Shown here: positions 32,340-43,706 of the stretch, in pieces
Layout: each line of letters opens with the position of its first letter
How positions within the stretch are numbered: position 1 is the first letter of the stretch
From: Laguncularia racemosa
Lineage: Eukaryota > Streptophyta > Magnoliopsida > Myrtales > Combretaceae
Direction: 5' to 3'
Assembly: GCA_037954665.1 (NCBI GenBank)
Contig: JBBMOL010000012.1
Location: 8,680,001 to 8,744,000 of the forward strand
Length of the DNA: 64,000 nt
The notes under the pieces: model-generated
What the model saw: the letters and a program-made list of their open reading frames with translations, nothing else
The model's database searches: none
What the model was told of the DNA's origin: nothing
Made by a program: the position numbers and the translations under genes

Positions 32340-33440
32340 TTTAAGCTAGTAGCACTCATCGATGTTGTGACCCCTATCTCTATGGAAGTTGCAATATTTG
32401 TTAGAGTTTTTCTTGTTTAGATTACCTCTTAATCTTAGAGGTTAGGGCAAAACACCCATGTTGTGAACTTCCATAAAAATATCCCCAACTGGCCAATTCA
32501 ATGGAGTATATGTTGTAAAACTCATGATGGTGCACTTCCTATCTCTTATAACATTATCTCGAGATGACCCATCGCCTTGTTTGGGGCCTAAGCAATCCTT
32601 AATAGACTCCTTATTGTCTTTTTTTCTTGTCTGACCTATTTTGGTCAGACTGTCTCCTTGCAAGGATAAAATCTTCTTACTAAATGTACTTTCTAGCCAT
32701 CTCCTTGAATTTTTCGAAATTGGTTGATTTATTTTTTGCCAAGGATTTAAAAAAAGGTCATCATTAGGCTTAACACCTTCAATTATCGCATTAAGGGCAA
32801 CACCCTTGTCAACGTTAAGAATTTCCTATATTGCAACAGTGAATTAAGCGAGATAGTCCCTAATCAATTCATCATGACCTTGTTTAATTAATTTCAAGTT
32901 GGATGAGTCATTTATAGGGAGCTTGCTAGCCAAGAAATTTTGATGGAACTAATTGGCTAACTAGTCGAAAAAGGAGATGGAGTTGGGTGGTAGATTATTG
33001 TACTATGTCCAAGCAGCCTTGTTTAGGCTGCTTGGAAAAGCTTTGCAAGCAATTGCATCATTGAGGCCATGTAAGTTCATTAGCATCCGGAAGTGGCATC
33101 AGTGATTATCCAGATCAACAATTCCACCATAAGTGTCAAGTTGTAGGAGGTGGACATTTGGAGGTAAAACCTCCTTTTGGATCACCTATGTGAATGGGGT
33201 TCTGTTGATAGAGAACTGAGAAGAGAGGTTAGCTTTCTTACTCTCCTTTAAGTTAAAGAGACGCATGATGTAATCATCAATTTAATCGATCTCCATTTCA
33301 TCAACCTATCTTTTAGCTTAGGTACAAGTCAATTTAATCGATCTCCATTTCATCAACCTATCTTTTAGCTTAGGTACAAGCATTAAATAGCTTGGGTCTA
33401 TTATTCCGAGCTAGATCGTCATTGTAGCTACATGATGTAG
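32340..33440 (-). pseudogene. Gag with CxxHx4Hx4C motif of Tat-type copy 2
   Basis: At about 32880-33080 the minus strand reads HGLNDAIACKAFPSSL and NLPPNSISFFD, the Retrotrans_gag core. At about 32355-32402 it reads YCNFHRDRGHNIDEC, the zinc-binding-like motif with the same spacing as in copy 1. A 52-bp tandem duplication (33278-33381) lies in the N-terminal third. Confidence 0.8.
33278..33381. repeat. 52-bp tandem duplication in the gag of Tat-type copy 2
   Basis: The unit starting CAATTTAATCGATCTCC at 33278 is repeated at 33330 with at most one difference. Such near identity, within a much more decayed element, points to a recent slippage event. Confidence 0.88.
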
Positions 33441-33904
33441 CTAGCAAGATCAGGTGGGAGTGAGCTATTCTTGTAATGTCGTAGGTAGAATTAGGTCAAC
33501 ATGAGCAAGGTTGTGGTGTTCCATGAGCTTAGCTTGTTAATTTACTTGTTGGCTATATGCCACCAATGGTAGTAGTGGAAGGTTGTTTCATGGTGGTTCT
33601 GGAGAATGGATGGATACGTTCTCTAGTTCTGACATGTTATTGAGTTGCTCCAATTCTACCACATAGGCTTAGAGCTTCACATTATCGTTACAAATGGCTT
33701 TATTCTAAGCTATCAGCATTTTGTAAAGATTCTCTAGATTAGGAAAACGTTGACGATTGATTTGCTGTTGGTTGGTGTTTGTGTTTTGGAAAAATTGCTA
33801 GGATGCTATGGCTTGGACGTTTTGGTTTGCCATCAAGGCATCCATGCTTTTCTTCGATTTTGTTGTTTTTTATCTAGGTGCCACTAGTTCGGTCGTGAGT
33901 AAGA

Positions 33905-33928
33905 TTATGAAGATGGTGCCAAATGTTG
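33905..33928 (-). other. Leader/primer-site region of Tat-type copy 2
   Basis: The minus strand reads TTTGGCACCATCTT close to the inner end of the 5' LTR. Copy 1 has TTTGGCGCCATCTT at the same place. TTTGGCGCC right after the LTR is typical of Tat/Athila-type elements. The exact primer tRNA cannot be decided here. Confidence 0.6.
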
Positions 33929-34442
33929 TGCTAGATTTCTAAAGGTAGTTGGATCACCTACAAGATAGAAAGAAATCAAGCCATAGGGGGTGCTAGAGGT
34001 TGCTTTAATATGACCACTCTAGTGCTTAAGTCAGTATAAGGGATTGATAATATATGTTAAGGAGAATGAAAAGTCCATGTAAAAAAGGACCTTTACTCGG
34101 TTGCCCCCAATCCTTATTTATAGGGATTTGAAACAATCTTCATATAAAAAGTGAACTAATGCCTAAGATCCTCTTCAAATATTGTAGAGGGTGTATCTTT
34201 GACCAGTTTCTTTCTTTATCCGTATTAAGCTTTTTTCCTTATTCATATTACACCTTCGTACTTATCCATTCAAAGGATGTATACGTCCAAATTGAGTTGA
34301 AGGTCGAAACATGCGGATTAAATCTAGGCAATTCTATGCTAAAGCAGTCTGGAGAGGTCGGTCTAAGCACATACAACTTAGATGAAAGTCTAAATAGGCC
34401 AAAATGGTTTTTGGGGTCCATACTCAAAAAACTCTATCAACA
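33929..34442 (-). repeat. 5' LTR of Tat-type copy 2
   Basis: The plus strand starts TGCTAGATTTCTAAAGG and ends CTATCAACA. It pairs with the 3' LTR at 9655-10076 and with the LTR of copy 1. A minus-strand TATA box lies at 34115-34123. The base composition and divergence are like those of the internal parts. Confidence 0.85.
34115..34123 (-). promoter_or_regulatory. LTR TATA box of Tat-type copy 2
   Basis: CTATAAATA on the minus strand is conserved in position in the three LTRs of this family (4507-4515, 9770-9779 and here). Confidence 0.6.
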
Positions 34443-34680
34443 ATGTTGTATGATTATTTTAGTTTACTTTATTTTATCTTAATTATTATGTTTTGATCAT
34501 ATCATGTGTGTTTATTTATTTTTTTAATTTATTTTTAGGCAACCTAGTATATCATAAAGTAAGTGCTACATTACATATATAATATCGAAACATGTTTAAA
34601 TGACACATGAGAGTTAGCTTAAAATCATAAGTCACATGTCAAAACTCTATTTGCTACAAGTTCAACATGGAACTAATGGA

Positions 34681-34688
34681 GTTAGTGC
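34681..34688. other. Target-site duplication of the hAT-type MITE, left copy
   Basis: GTTAGTGC here and GTTAATAC at 35338-35345 match at 6 of 8 positions, and both differences are G to A. Confidence 0.65.
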
Positions 34689-35337
34689 TAGGGGTGGGTA
34701 TGGCTTAGTTTAATTCAGTTTTTCCTTTAAGCCAAACTAAAACATAAAAATGCAGTTTAGTTTTTTATCACCTCAAACCAAACCATAAAGTTTGGCTTCA
34801 GAACTTTTCCAAACCATAAAATTTTAGTTTTGTTCAGATTGGTTTATGAATTAAACAATATTTTGTTTTCTAATGAAGTATGTTTACTTAACATGTAATC
34901 TTATATGAGTAATACTGAATTTATTTTATAATAACATATATTAATATTATATAAGAGATCAATAAAATCAATATTCAAGTAACTAAAAATTTTTAAATGT
35001 ATAATAAAACTAATTTGTTTCTTAAGCTAACATATAGTATAAATTTTGAGTCAACTTATATACATATTTGCTAAATTATGGTCATGAAATTTAAATATAT
35101 GTACTTTTTAATTAATGTAGACTAAAAATTCTTTTAAATATTAGGTTACAACAAAAAAAATTAGTTATAAATAAAATATCATTATTTTTTTCCAAAACAA
35201 TTTGATTCAATTTTACGGTTTAATTCGAATTACTCATTTAAATCAATCATAAATTTTCATTTTGGTTTAAATTAAAAAAAAAAAACATATTTTAGATTTG
35301 ATTTAGTTCAGTTTGATCAATTTTTTTACCACCCCTA
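34689..35337. mobile_element. hAT-type MITE, 649 bp
   Basis: It starts TAGGGGTGGGTA and ends TACCACCCCTA, a terminal inverted repeat of about 11 bp with one mismatch. It has an 8-bp target duplication (two mismatches), the size made by hAT transposases. The interior is about 75% A+T, has no ORF, and repeats AAACCAAAC and TTTGGTTT-like motifs near both ends. It lies about 250 bp from the Tat 5' LTR and outside it. Confidence 0.75.
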
Positions 35338-35345
35338 GTTAATAC

Positions 35346-37861
35346 ATATAGATATATAGGGATGGTAACAACAAAGGATATTGAAGTTGGTACAATTATT
35401 ATTTCTTTCTTATATACAGAAAACCATTGCTTTCTTATTTCTTTCTTTCTTTCTTTGTGGAGGGGTGGGTTGGGTGTTTTGGGGTCTGAATTCTTCGGTT
35501 TAGGTTTCGAGGTCTGGATTTGGAGGGTTTCTTATTTTGATTAGGAGAAATAAAAAAGTGGCGATGTCTTGGAGATTTGTTGTCCCGATCCGAGCTACAT
35601 CGTGATAACGAGACAAAGGCTAGCATGGATACCATGGTTTACCAGAGGGTGACATGTATTTGCAGTTGCAGATGCTCAAAGCTTGCACTGTGTAATTTAC
35701 TCATATATGGAAGGATCACAAGACGTATAAGTTCAATTCACTGAGGTTCATGCCATAAGACATTTGATATCCAAAGTATTTAGGCCATCACATTGATTCA
35801 ATATCAATTGTATTCAGACATTTATCCTTCTGATCCTTTTCTATGTTTTCGTAGTTTACATGCTTATGATTTATCACATTAGTAGAGAAGGTATACTGTT
35901 TTCTTTTTCCTTTTTTTTTTTTTGGTTAAAGTTTAATTCATATTCTTGCTCTTATGCTAAATTTAAGGATAAAAAAAAAAAAAGTCTTTTGGGTTTACAT
36001 GCAGTAAAAAAAAAAAAAAGTGTCGGTGAACCCATCACCTTTGTTTTGAAATTAAGTAGTAATGATAATTAGAATACCTTCCAGCTTGTGATTGGTTTAC
36101 TTTAATAATATAATATTATTAAATAAATTTAACTAAAAAAAAAAAAAAAGAAGAAGAAGAAAACCAAAGGCACCGTAGACAATGAAAATATGCAGTTTTT
36201 TTTTCTTTCTTTCTTTTTAATTTATTTATTTATTTTTCAATTGGCATTGAATTCATTGCGTCGAGGCAGAGCATGCTCCCCATAAAAGACCGTGCAGAAC
36301 CAGACACACGAAAGATATATTCTTCAACTTTTTTTACTTAAAATTTAAGAATAAAGCAAAACACGAGCTTGTCAGGGTAACTTTTGAAATAAGAGTGAGT
36401 ATTCAAATCGATTTGTCGATGAACTTTGTACCATTGGAAAGAAGTAAAAAATAAAAATAAAAAAATGTTAAAGAGGAATAAAAGTTACAAGCAAGTAATA
36501 AATTCTTCATCAGGTTTGTACATGCACCTCTTATAAAATTGCTAAAGGCAATAGTCTGGCCACCATGGCTTCAGCTTTCATAATAAAACACGTTCCTTAA
36601 CTATAAACATTAGTTGTGTCTTTTCTTCTACTGAGTTCTCTGCTTCTGCCACAAAAGGGAAGTGGCCATACCTTTGCTCGTGTCGAGGGATTCTTTAAAA
36701 CCAGGTTTTTTTTTTTTTTCTTCTCTTTTTGCATTAACTTCTGCGCTTTCTTCAACATTTATATGAATGCTGCATATTGTTTGAAATTCGATACTATGTA
36801 CCAGGATTCCATATGTCAAAACCATATAAAGAAATTAGAGTAAATAAAGCATACTTAAATTCATAGCAAAAACAAGATAGTCTTTTGGGTCTCTTCTCAT
36901 TAAATTAGCTAATACTTTATTAGTTACTTAATAACTAAAACCTTATACTCTATTAGATCACTTTAATTAGATATGTCTTTATGATTGCATATGATGTATA
37001 CAATTATCAATAATACAAAGCTAAAAGACTAATTTTGATGTCATATTCTCAAAAATTAACTATTTTATCAACAAATTCATTCAATTTTCCTTCAAATTAA
37101 AAGTGTGTCCCCTATACACAAATAGTTGAAAATTAATTGCAATAAACCAATAAATGTTCTTTGTTTTTTTTTTTTTTTTTGTTTCAATTTCTACTTTCGT
37201 ATACATCACGCTGTCCAATTTAGGTAAAAAAAAAAAAAACTAACTTTCAGCAAATGAGTATAGAAACCAGAATACTTTCTAAATCTTATGGTAGTTTCTA
37301 CTTTTAACATGTTTATTCTCTTTTATTATAGGTATACGCATGCATATCATCTAGTTATATTACATGTAGGTCCATAATTATAATTGTAAATTTTATCCAA
37401 CACATATAAGTTATATCATCGCAACAAACTAGTCTTCTTTTCCTTGTATTTGTACATCCCATCATGCAAGGATTTTTAATGTAATCATATGCACAATATT
37501 ATTGCCTCATCACACTATTATAGGATTTAGTGAGGATCCTTCATGGCAGTCTCTTTTAGCTTCTTCTTTTTATTTCTTCACTTACATGTGTATTGTTAAA
37601 TTTGAGAATACATCCTTAAACCGCACGAGTAGTTTTTATGTCTTATGTTTCAAGCCAATCTAAATGGAAAGCCAAATGACAATGCTATGTGAAACTAATA
37701 ACTATTAAGCACAGCTAATCTTATGGATAGATGGAGCTCTTAATATACACGAAAGCATTAAGCACGGCTGATATGTTTATCCCTTACTTTAAGAATAAGA
37801 TTTGTCATGTACTTTTATCAGCACTCGACAACTTCCCTCGGCAGAAGACAGTTCAATCACC
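35346..37861. other. AT-rich upstream region of the DUF4220/DUF594 gene
   Basis: No coding sequence is recognisable. It contains many homopolymer tracts (A or T of 10 or more at about 35910, 35970, 36005, 36135, 36705, 37160 and 37230) and short (CTTT)n-like runs at 35437-35456 and 36200. A less AT-rich piece at 35450-35640 has no clear ORF. The last 200 bp before the gene hold no convincing TATA box. Confidence 0.5.
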
Positions 37862-39799
37862 ATGTTTTGGGATCCATTACTTAAATGGGCCAAGAAAGTA
37901 TGGAATGCATGGGACATCCAAGCAATAGTATTGTTCAGCATGACCTTGCAACTAATCCTTCTGACTTTAGGCCGGCTTAGAAGTCGGATCACTACACCTT
38001 GGGTTAGGTTCATTGTTTGGGCGAGTTATTTAATGGCTGGTTGGATAGCAACTGTCGGAATCAGTAAGCTAAGTGAATTGACTGTTGAAAATCCTTACGT
38101 TCCCGATACAAAGACTGCACTTGGAGTTCTTCTAGTACCATTGTTCTTGCTTCACCTTGGGAGTCCAGACACCATTACAGCTTATTCCATTGAAGATAAC
38201 CAATTGGGAATTAGAGAGATATTTGGGGTCATTGCTCAAGTAGGTCTGGTCATATGGATTTTGTTCGATTGTTGGACTTATACCAGGCTTTCATTTTTGA
38301 CCATACCAATGTTTTGTGTGGGATTAATCAAATATGCAGAGAGGGCATGGTCCTTACGGTCAGCACTTAACGAGGAAGTTGGCGTAACTACATCAAAGAA
38401 CGAAGAAAATGAGTCCATTCCTCAATTATTGGAGGACCTAGGTGAAAGAGATTTAAGCTGGATATTACGGGCTTACTACCGATTTGATCACCTAAAGCCT
38501 CACTTGGAAAATTGGGTGTACCGCCCCTTCTACTTGTCTGACGATGTTTCCATGTATATTGATCCCAAAGATCCTGAAAAAGCATTCAAAATCACAGACA
38601 TTGAACTGGGGTTCATGTATGATGCCCTTTACACCAAACTGCCCCTCATTTATAGCAGAGTCGGTTTTATTCTGCGTTTTCTTGCTTTCATTGGCATAGT
38701 TCTAACCTTTCGTGGTTTTGCACTGTTATTTAAACCATCCCTGCATCAAAGGGACGTCACCTTCACATATGCAGTGCTCCTTGTTGCTGTCTTTGTAGAA
38801 CTTTACTCGAATGCAAGATTGCTTTTCACAGACTGGGCAATCGTGTGGATGACGATGACCAGATTCCACAAACTCAGGCCACTACACGAGCTAGTGCAGT
38901 TGCTTGCAAAACATTCTATAAAAAGGAATAGGTGGTCTAACCGCTTGTATCAATTCAATATAGTAGGCTTCTGCCTTAGGACTCGACACAAAAGTTGGAT
39001 GACAAAGTTCCTTAGTCTCTGTCATCTGGATGAGAGTTGGGAAAGGTACAGATTCCAAGGAGATCAAAAGGAAATTTGCAATGAGCTGAAGCGCTTAGTA
39101 CTTAAGAAGATGGAAGAAATTGACCATGAACGACAGAAAAAACCGTTCGCAAAGTGTGGTAGTTGGACGATAAAAAGTTATACACTTAACGGTAATATCT
39201 GTGAAACTATCTGCACAGAATTCGGAAGAAGTATCGCAATATGGCACATAGCAACTAATTTTTGTTTCCACAAGGATGATGATCACTCTCCTCAAAGTTT
39301 AGTGAGCAAAATGTTGTCTGACTATATGATGCACCTTCTCGTTAATGTGCCAAGCATGTTATCAATACCTTCTGGACCCATCATTTTTAATTACCTCCGT
39401 GAAGTCCTTACAGAATTGTGCAAGGACCTACCATCAACAGCAGCGCAAAGCTCGTCTTCAACCGACGAAAGTTCGGCCTATAAACATCTATTCAACGATG
39501 GGGAAAAAGAGAAATGGGACAGAGTGATAAAAAGGCCGGGGAAATATAATGTCGCTGTGAATGAATTGAAGTGGAGCATACTACTAGAAGCTCACAAACT
39601 TGCAAAGGAATTGTCAGAGGATGAAAGGGAATGGGAGGTTATACTCAGCGTGTGGGTAGAGATGCTATGCTATGCAGCGGATAACTGCACATTGTATAAC
39701 CATGCAGAGCAACTTCGCCGTGGTGGTGAATTCCTTACTCTCATCTGGCTTCTTATATCTCATAACACTGATCGATACAATGCTGCCACTTGTGTATGA
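37862..39799 (+). CDS. DUF4220/DUF594 family membrane protein, single exon, 645 aa
   Basis: This is the only intact gene in the window. I start it at the ATG at 37862 (MFWDPLLKWAKKVWNAWDIQ). The frame is open only from a TAA at 37796-37798 and has no earlier ATG. Residues 20-330 match the plant DUF4220 domain (PF13968): hydrophobic segments at about 21-38, 48-66, 86-101, 118-137, 268-290 and 300-320, the block SPDTITAYSIEDNQLGIRE (101-119), and AFKITDIELGFMYDALYTKL (241-260). Residues 562-630 match DUF594 (PF04578): YNVAVNELKWSILLEAHKLA and VWVEMLCYAADNC...HAEQLRRGGE. A serine-rich linker (about 527-540) separates the two parts. The length and single-exon form are normal for the family. The protein probably lies in a membrane. 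Its biochemical role is unknown, and I infer none. Confidence 0.95.
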   Translation: MFWDPLLKWAKKVWNAWDIQAIVLFSMTLQLILLTLGRLRSRITTPWVRFIVWASYLMAGWIATVGISKLSELTVENPYVPDTKTALGVLLVPLFLLHLGSPDTITAYSIEDNQLGIREIFGVIAQVGLVIWILFDCWTYTRLSFLTIPMFCVGLIKYAERAWSLRSALNEEVGVTTSKNEENESIPQLLEDLGERDLSWILRAYYRFDHLKPHLENWVYRPFYLSDDVSMYIDPKDPEKAFKITDIELGFMYDALYTKLPLIYSRVGFILRFLAFIGIVLTFRGFALLFKPSLHQRDVTFTYAVLLVAVFVELYSNARLLFTDWAIVWMTMTRFHKLRPLHELVQLLAKHSIKRNRWSNRLYQFNIVGFCLRTRHKSWMTKFLSLCHLDESWERYRFQGDQKEICNELKRLVLKKMEEIDHERQKKPFAKCGSWTIKSYTLNGNICETICTEFGRSIAIWHIATNFCFHKDDDHSPQSLVSKMLSDYMMHLLVNVPSMLSIPSGPIIFNYLREVLTELCKDLPSTAAQSSSSTDESSAYKHLFNDGEKEKWDRVIKRPGKYNVAVNELKWSILLEAHKLAKELSEDEREWEVILSVWVEMLCYAADNCTLYNHAEQLRRGGEFLTLIWLLISHNTDRYNAATCV

Positions 39800-40104
39800 C
39801 CTATAGGAACCACTGATCTACATCTCTACGATCGACACTTCTTTCCATTTACATCCATTTTGTTCTTCTTTTTTCTTTCTTTTTCATTTGTACGTATATG
39901 TGTGATGTATTTGCCAAACAATTGATCTTACTGTACAATATAAGGATCTGGTTATGGCTATACTATATATGATATCCACTCGTATCGGATTTTTCAAGTG
40001 TTACTATTCACTTGCTAGTCAATTATGGTAGTTGCAAATGTAATTTAACATTTTACTAATGTAATTTTTTTAATAACATGTTTAGTATGTAGATATGAAT
40101 CAAA

Positions 40105-40110
40105 AATAAA
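40105..40110 (+). terminator. Candidate polyadenylation signal of the DUF4220/DUF594 gene
   Basis: AATAAA stands 306 bp after the stop codon, in T-rich DNA. Plant signals are loose and this is only the best single match. ATATAAGG at about 39938 is an alternative. Confidence 0.35.
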
Positions 40111-41827
40111 ATCTCAATTTTGGTCTCATTCTTTTTTTTATGTTTGAAAGTATTTTCAAAAACTAGAATCACAATTCTTAGAATGGGCAATTCTAACTTC
40201 AAAAGAAAATTTAATTTTGCCTTTATATATATAATGTATAATATATATACAACAAATATGTATAATGTATATTTTGTGTGTGTGCACGCATGCTTATATA
40301 CATAACAAAATCTCTACTTTTATAATATGTCACACGTTACAATATATTATACGTTTATTACTTATATGTAAGGGCGCACACATGCACATACATACATACA
40401 AATAATAAACATACAATATATACAACACACTACATACAATGCCCTTTTATAAAATACACTACATGCAAATTCTGCACTTCTTGATAAATTCTGCGTATCA
40501 TTCTCCATCAAGAAAACACAAGATTTACACATCTTCAATCGTAAAGTAAAAAGACACAAAAATTCTTGATAAATTGCTTCTTTTAACTCATCCAAAACAC
40601 AACTTCTAACATTATACTTCAAATTACTCGTAGAAAACTCAAAACAAATTTTCAAGTAAAAATAACTTACTTGTAATCTTGATTTCCTAAATCCGTGATG
40701 AAAAAACTTAAAATTATAGATATGAAAGTTTTAAAATCCAATGGTGACTTTGAAGAAAATTTAAAAATGACCCAAATTTAATCTTGAAGGACCCTTTTAG
40801 GGAAAAAAAAGTCATAAGAAAAAGATATAGTAATAACAAGAATCTTTCAAAATTATATATTATAATACATGGATAATAAATAATAGACTTCCCAATAGCA
40901 GTTTTTGAGAGAGATGGTTCTTATTTTGTGAAGTCAAATTAGAATATGACAAAGATAATAAATAATAGTATCGTAAATGAAAATAGATATAAACCATATG
41001 TTAATGAAGACTTAATGTTAAATAATTTGGTATAACTCCAAATTGAATATGTATGGAATATCCTTTCGCTAAAAAGAATATTTTCATTTGTGTTATCATT
41101 TCAAAATATTCAATACAAACATTTGGTTATTGTAATTTTCACTGAGAATTTCTTAGGTAAATAAATATTTTTGCAATTGCTAAAAAGAAAGTAAAAGATC
41201 CATAAAAAAGTGTAATATTTCGAAACCCAGAATGTCACAATTCATCACGTATTCTTACAAAATAAAGACACGTTAAGACTCTTAATCTTGTAACTTCACA
41301 TAAAACATGTAGAAGCTGCTAAAAATATGATTGCATAAACTATCAAATATAATAAACAAATGTTCCAACTAAATCTTACTTTATATACTTAATTTCAATA
41401 ACAAAGTTGTTGAATACTTCATTCATCTAAAGGAACTAGGACCATCAACACCAGCAATAAAGATCTTAAAGGACATGAACAACAAGAGTCCCATCTCCCA
41501 TAAGTAACCATAGTCTTCCAATACTGCTCTAAGACTTCAAGTAATTCTTCTAATCATCATAGTAATAAATGTACTCTACATTGTCCCCATCTTATGCGTA
41601 GGTCACTACATCCTCATCATACACCACATAATCATTCATACCTACAATTAAAAAGGGTCCCCAAAGTGTGGCTAATGCCCAGCATGTGTAAACTAAAAGC
41701 GCATGCCCATGAAAAAGCATTTCACGAATCATATGGATCAATGTAAACAAGTAGCTAAACAATCAATTATTATCTCATTTAAATCCCTCAAGCAACAAAG
41801 GGGTATTCATGACCCAACTACACTCTT

Positions 41828-41859
41828 TATAATATAATATAATATTATATTATATTATA
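41828..41859. repeat. Perfect 32-bp AT palindrome
   Basis: The left half is TATAATATAATATAAT and the right half is its exact reverse complement, with no spacer. It could extrude as a cruciform. In AT-rich DNA such palindromes also arise by chance from TATAA slippage. Confidence 0.85.
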
Positions 41860-42450
41860 CATATGTACTACGGTGTTGGGATCTACTACTATAGAACTCA
41901 ACATTCATAAGTCACCTAGATTTATTAAATCATTTTGATATGCAACTTCATTAGAGACACTGTCACATACTGATCAACAAGTGCCCCTTAAGGTTCTACT
42001 ACTATGGATCCTTAGGTCAAGCCAAGCACACACAACAACCAATTATTTAACTAGATATACTTTAGGCTCGTTTTCAATGCTAACTTGACAACCATAAGCA
42101 ACACACAAGGTATACACGTACCTAGAATGGGCTTTTAATAGTTAATTGAAACTCAATAACCTTATTGATCTTGATACCAATGTATTATATGCTAATTAGC
42201 AATTATCATAATTAAACTTAACTATTTATTTCATTTCCTAGTATTAGCTAACTTAACTCCTAATGCATATTTATTCTTTATTTATAATTTTCTATATTTA
42301 TCAAGTTGTCGTTATAAATATTTTTATTTATTTTATTATATTCATGTAATTATATATCATATACAGTTGTAAAAAATACAATTTATATACACGAAATAGA
42401 GTATAGGTTTAATAGTTAAAATTGTTTATAAAATATAGTAAATTAATAAA

Positions 42451-42480
<30 letters not shown>
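42451..42480. repeat. (ATT)10 microsatellite
   Basis: There are ten perfect ATT units in AT-rich non-coding DNA. Confidence 0.95.
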
Positions 42481-42483
<3 letters not shown>

Positions 42484-43690
42484 AAACAAGATTAGTTGTT
42501 AACCAGTTGCATAGTTGCAACTTCAATTGCAACTCTGATTGCACCTTTGGTTGCTCTTTAGTTGTACCTTTGGCTACTCTTTGTTGAAACAAGTCATTAT
42601 AGCCGGTTGCATGACCCTTTCAACCAACCTATGGTTTGTCACACAATGACCTAAAACCGTATTTATCTCCTTTGTTTCTTCTTCTTAATTCTCCCAATTC
42701 AATCTATTAACAACCCTAAATCCAAGATTAACACTTCTACACCACAATCCACCTAAATTGAAGCAAAAACACATGTATCCTACAGGAATTACGCGACTTA
42801 CTTGCTTAAATCGCTCCAATAGTTGAAACTTGCACCTATTCCCTCTAGCTTTTTCTTTTTTTCCTTTGTGACACAACCACCAATACCATTGTTTCACCAT
42901 TTATAAAAGAGAATCAATGGAAAGGAGATGAATAGTGTCCACTTACCTTGTAACTTATGGATTATATGTGTGGTTTTTGTGGGGTTTTTGTGTCTCTAGC
43001 TAAGGTTCTCCTAGATGAGAGGTTGAAATGCAAAAAGAAAAGAAAGTAGAATTAGGGTTACATGACGAATATTTATATGCTCCTGTTCAAAAGACAAAAG
43101 TGTTTCCACTTTTAAAGCCTTTTATTTATTTAGATTTACCTTAACCTTTCAATTTTTTTTTACATTATTCCCAAGTATTACAAAAAGATTTTACCATGAT
43201 TTAAAAAAAGTAAACTATGAATTGATAACTTCCTTATTAATATGTTCAAATGGATTTACCTCTCGCAATTATCAATCAATTAAATAAAAATAGAAATATT
43301 GAAATAAAAATAATTAAACATCAAAAGATACATGGATCATTTGAAGTAAAAGTAAGGATATTATCGATCAATAACATTTTATCATTTACAAAAATGTATA
43401 ATGAGAGTGAAAATTGAGAAAAACCCATCTATACTTACATGACACATTTAGTATGGACACAAAGTTTAAAAAAATGAGAAATTTTTCATAGTCAAGAATT
43501 TATACACAAACTATATGTCAATGGAAAAAGCAATAATGACATTTAGATCATAAAATATATAAAGTTCTAAAAATTCAAGCATATAAATGGAGTTAAGTCT
43601 AAATTTAAATTTATTTCATGAAGCAATGAATATTGTAGATAAAGGGTGAAAGGTGCCATCTTGGTGTAATATCTCTTGGAGAGAAAATTA

Positions 43691-43706
43691 GAGAGAGAGA
43701 GAGAGA
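43691..43706. repeat. (GA)8 microsatellite
   Basis: A short GA run is followed by more purine-rich sequence to about 43722. Confidence 0.9.

Larger units (their letters stand above)
9655..34442 (-). mobile_element. Tat-type Ty3/gypsy element, copy 2, split by nested insertions
   Basis: Read on the minus strand, this spans 5' LTR (33929-34442), leader, gag, protease, RT, RNase H, integrase zinc finger (29192-29549), a copia insertion (20824-29191), the rest of integrase (19870-20823), an oppositely oriented ORF (16402-19126), a 3' untranslated part holding another copia insertion (10382-15180), a polypurine tract (10077-10098) and the 3' LTR (9655-10076). Without the two insertions the element would be about 11.6 kb. 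The antisense ORF between pol and the 3' LTR is a known trait of the Tat lineage (RIRE2, Grande and Retand types). LTR divergence by eye is about 20%, so it is the oldest layer of the nest. Confidence 0.85.

Noticed and set aside
37802..37861. A longer N-terminus for the DUF4220/DUF594 gene, starting at 37802
   Set aside because: The codon at 37802 is TTG, not ATG. The first in-frame ATG is at 37862, and the family normally starts just before such a KKVWNAWDIQ-like segment.
41821..41862. A MITE with AT termini
   Set aside because: The palindrome has no loop, no target duplication and no relation to known element ends.
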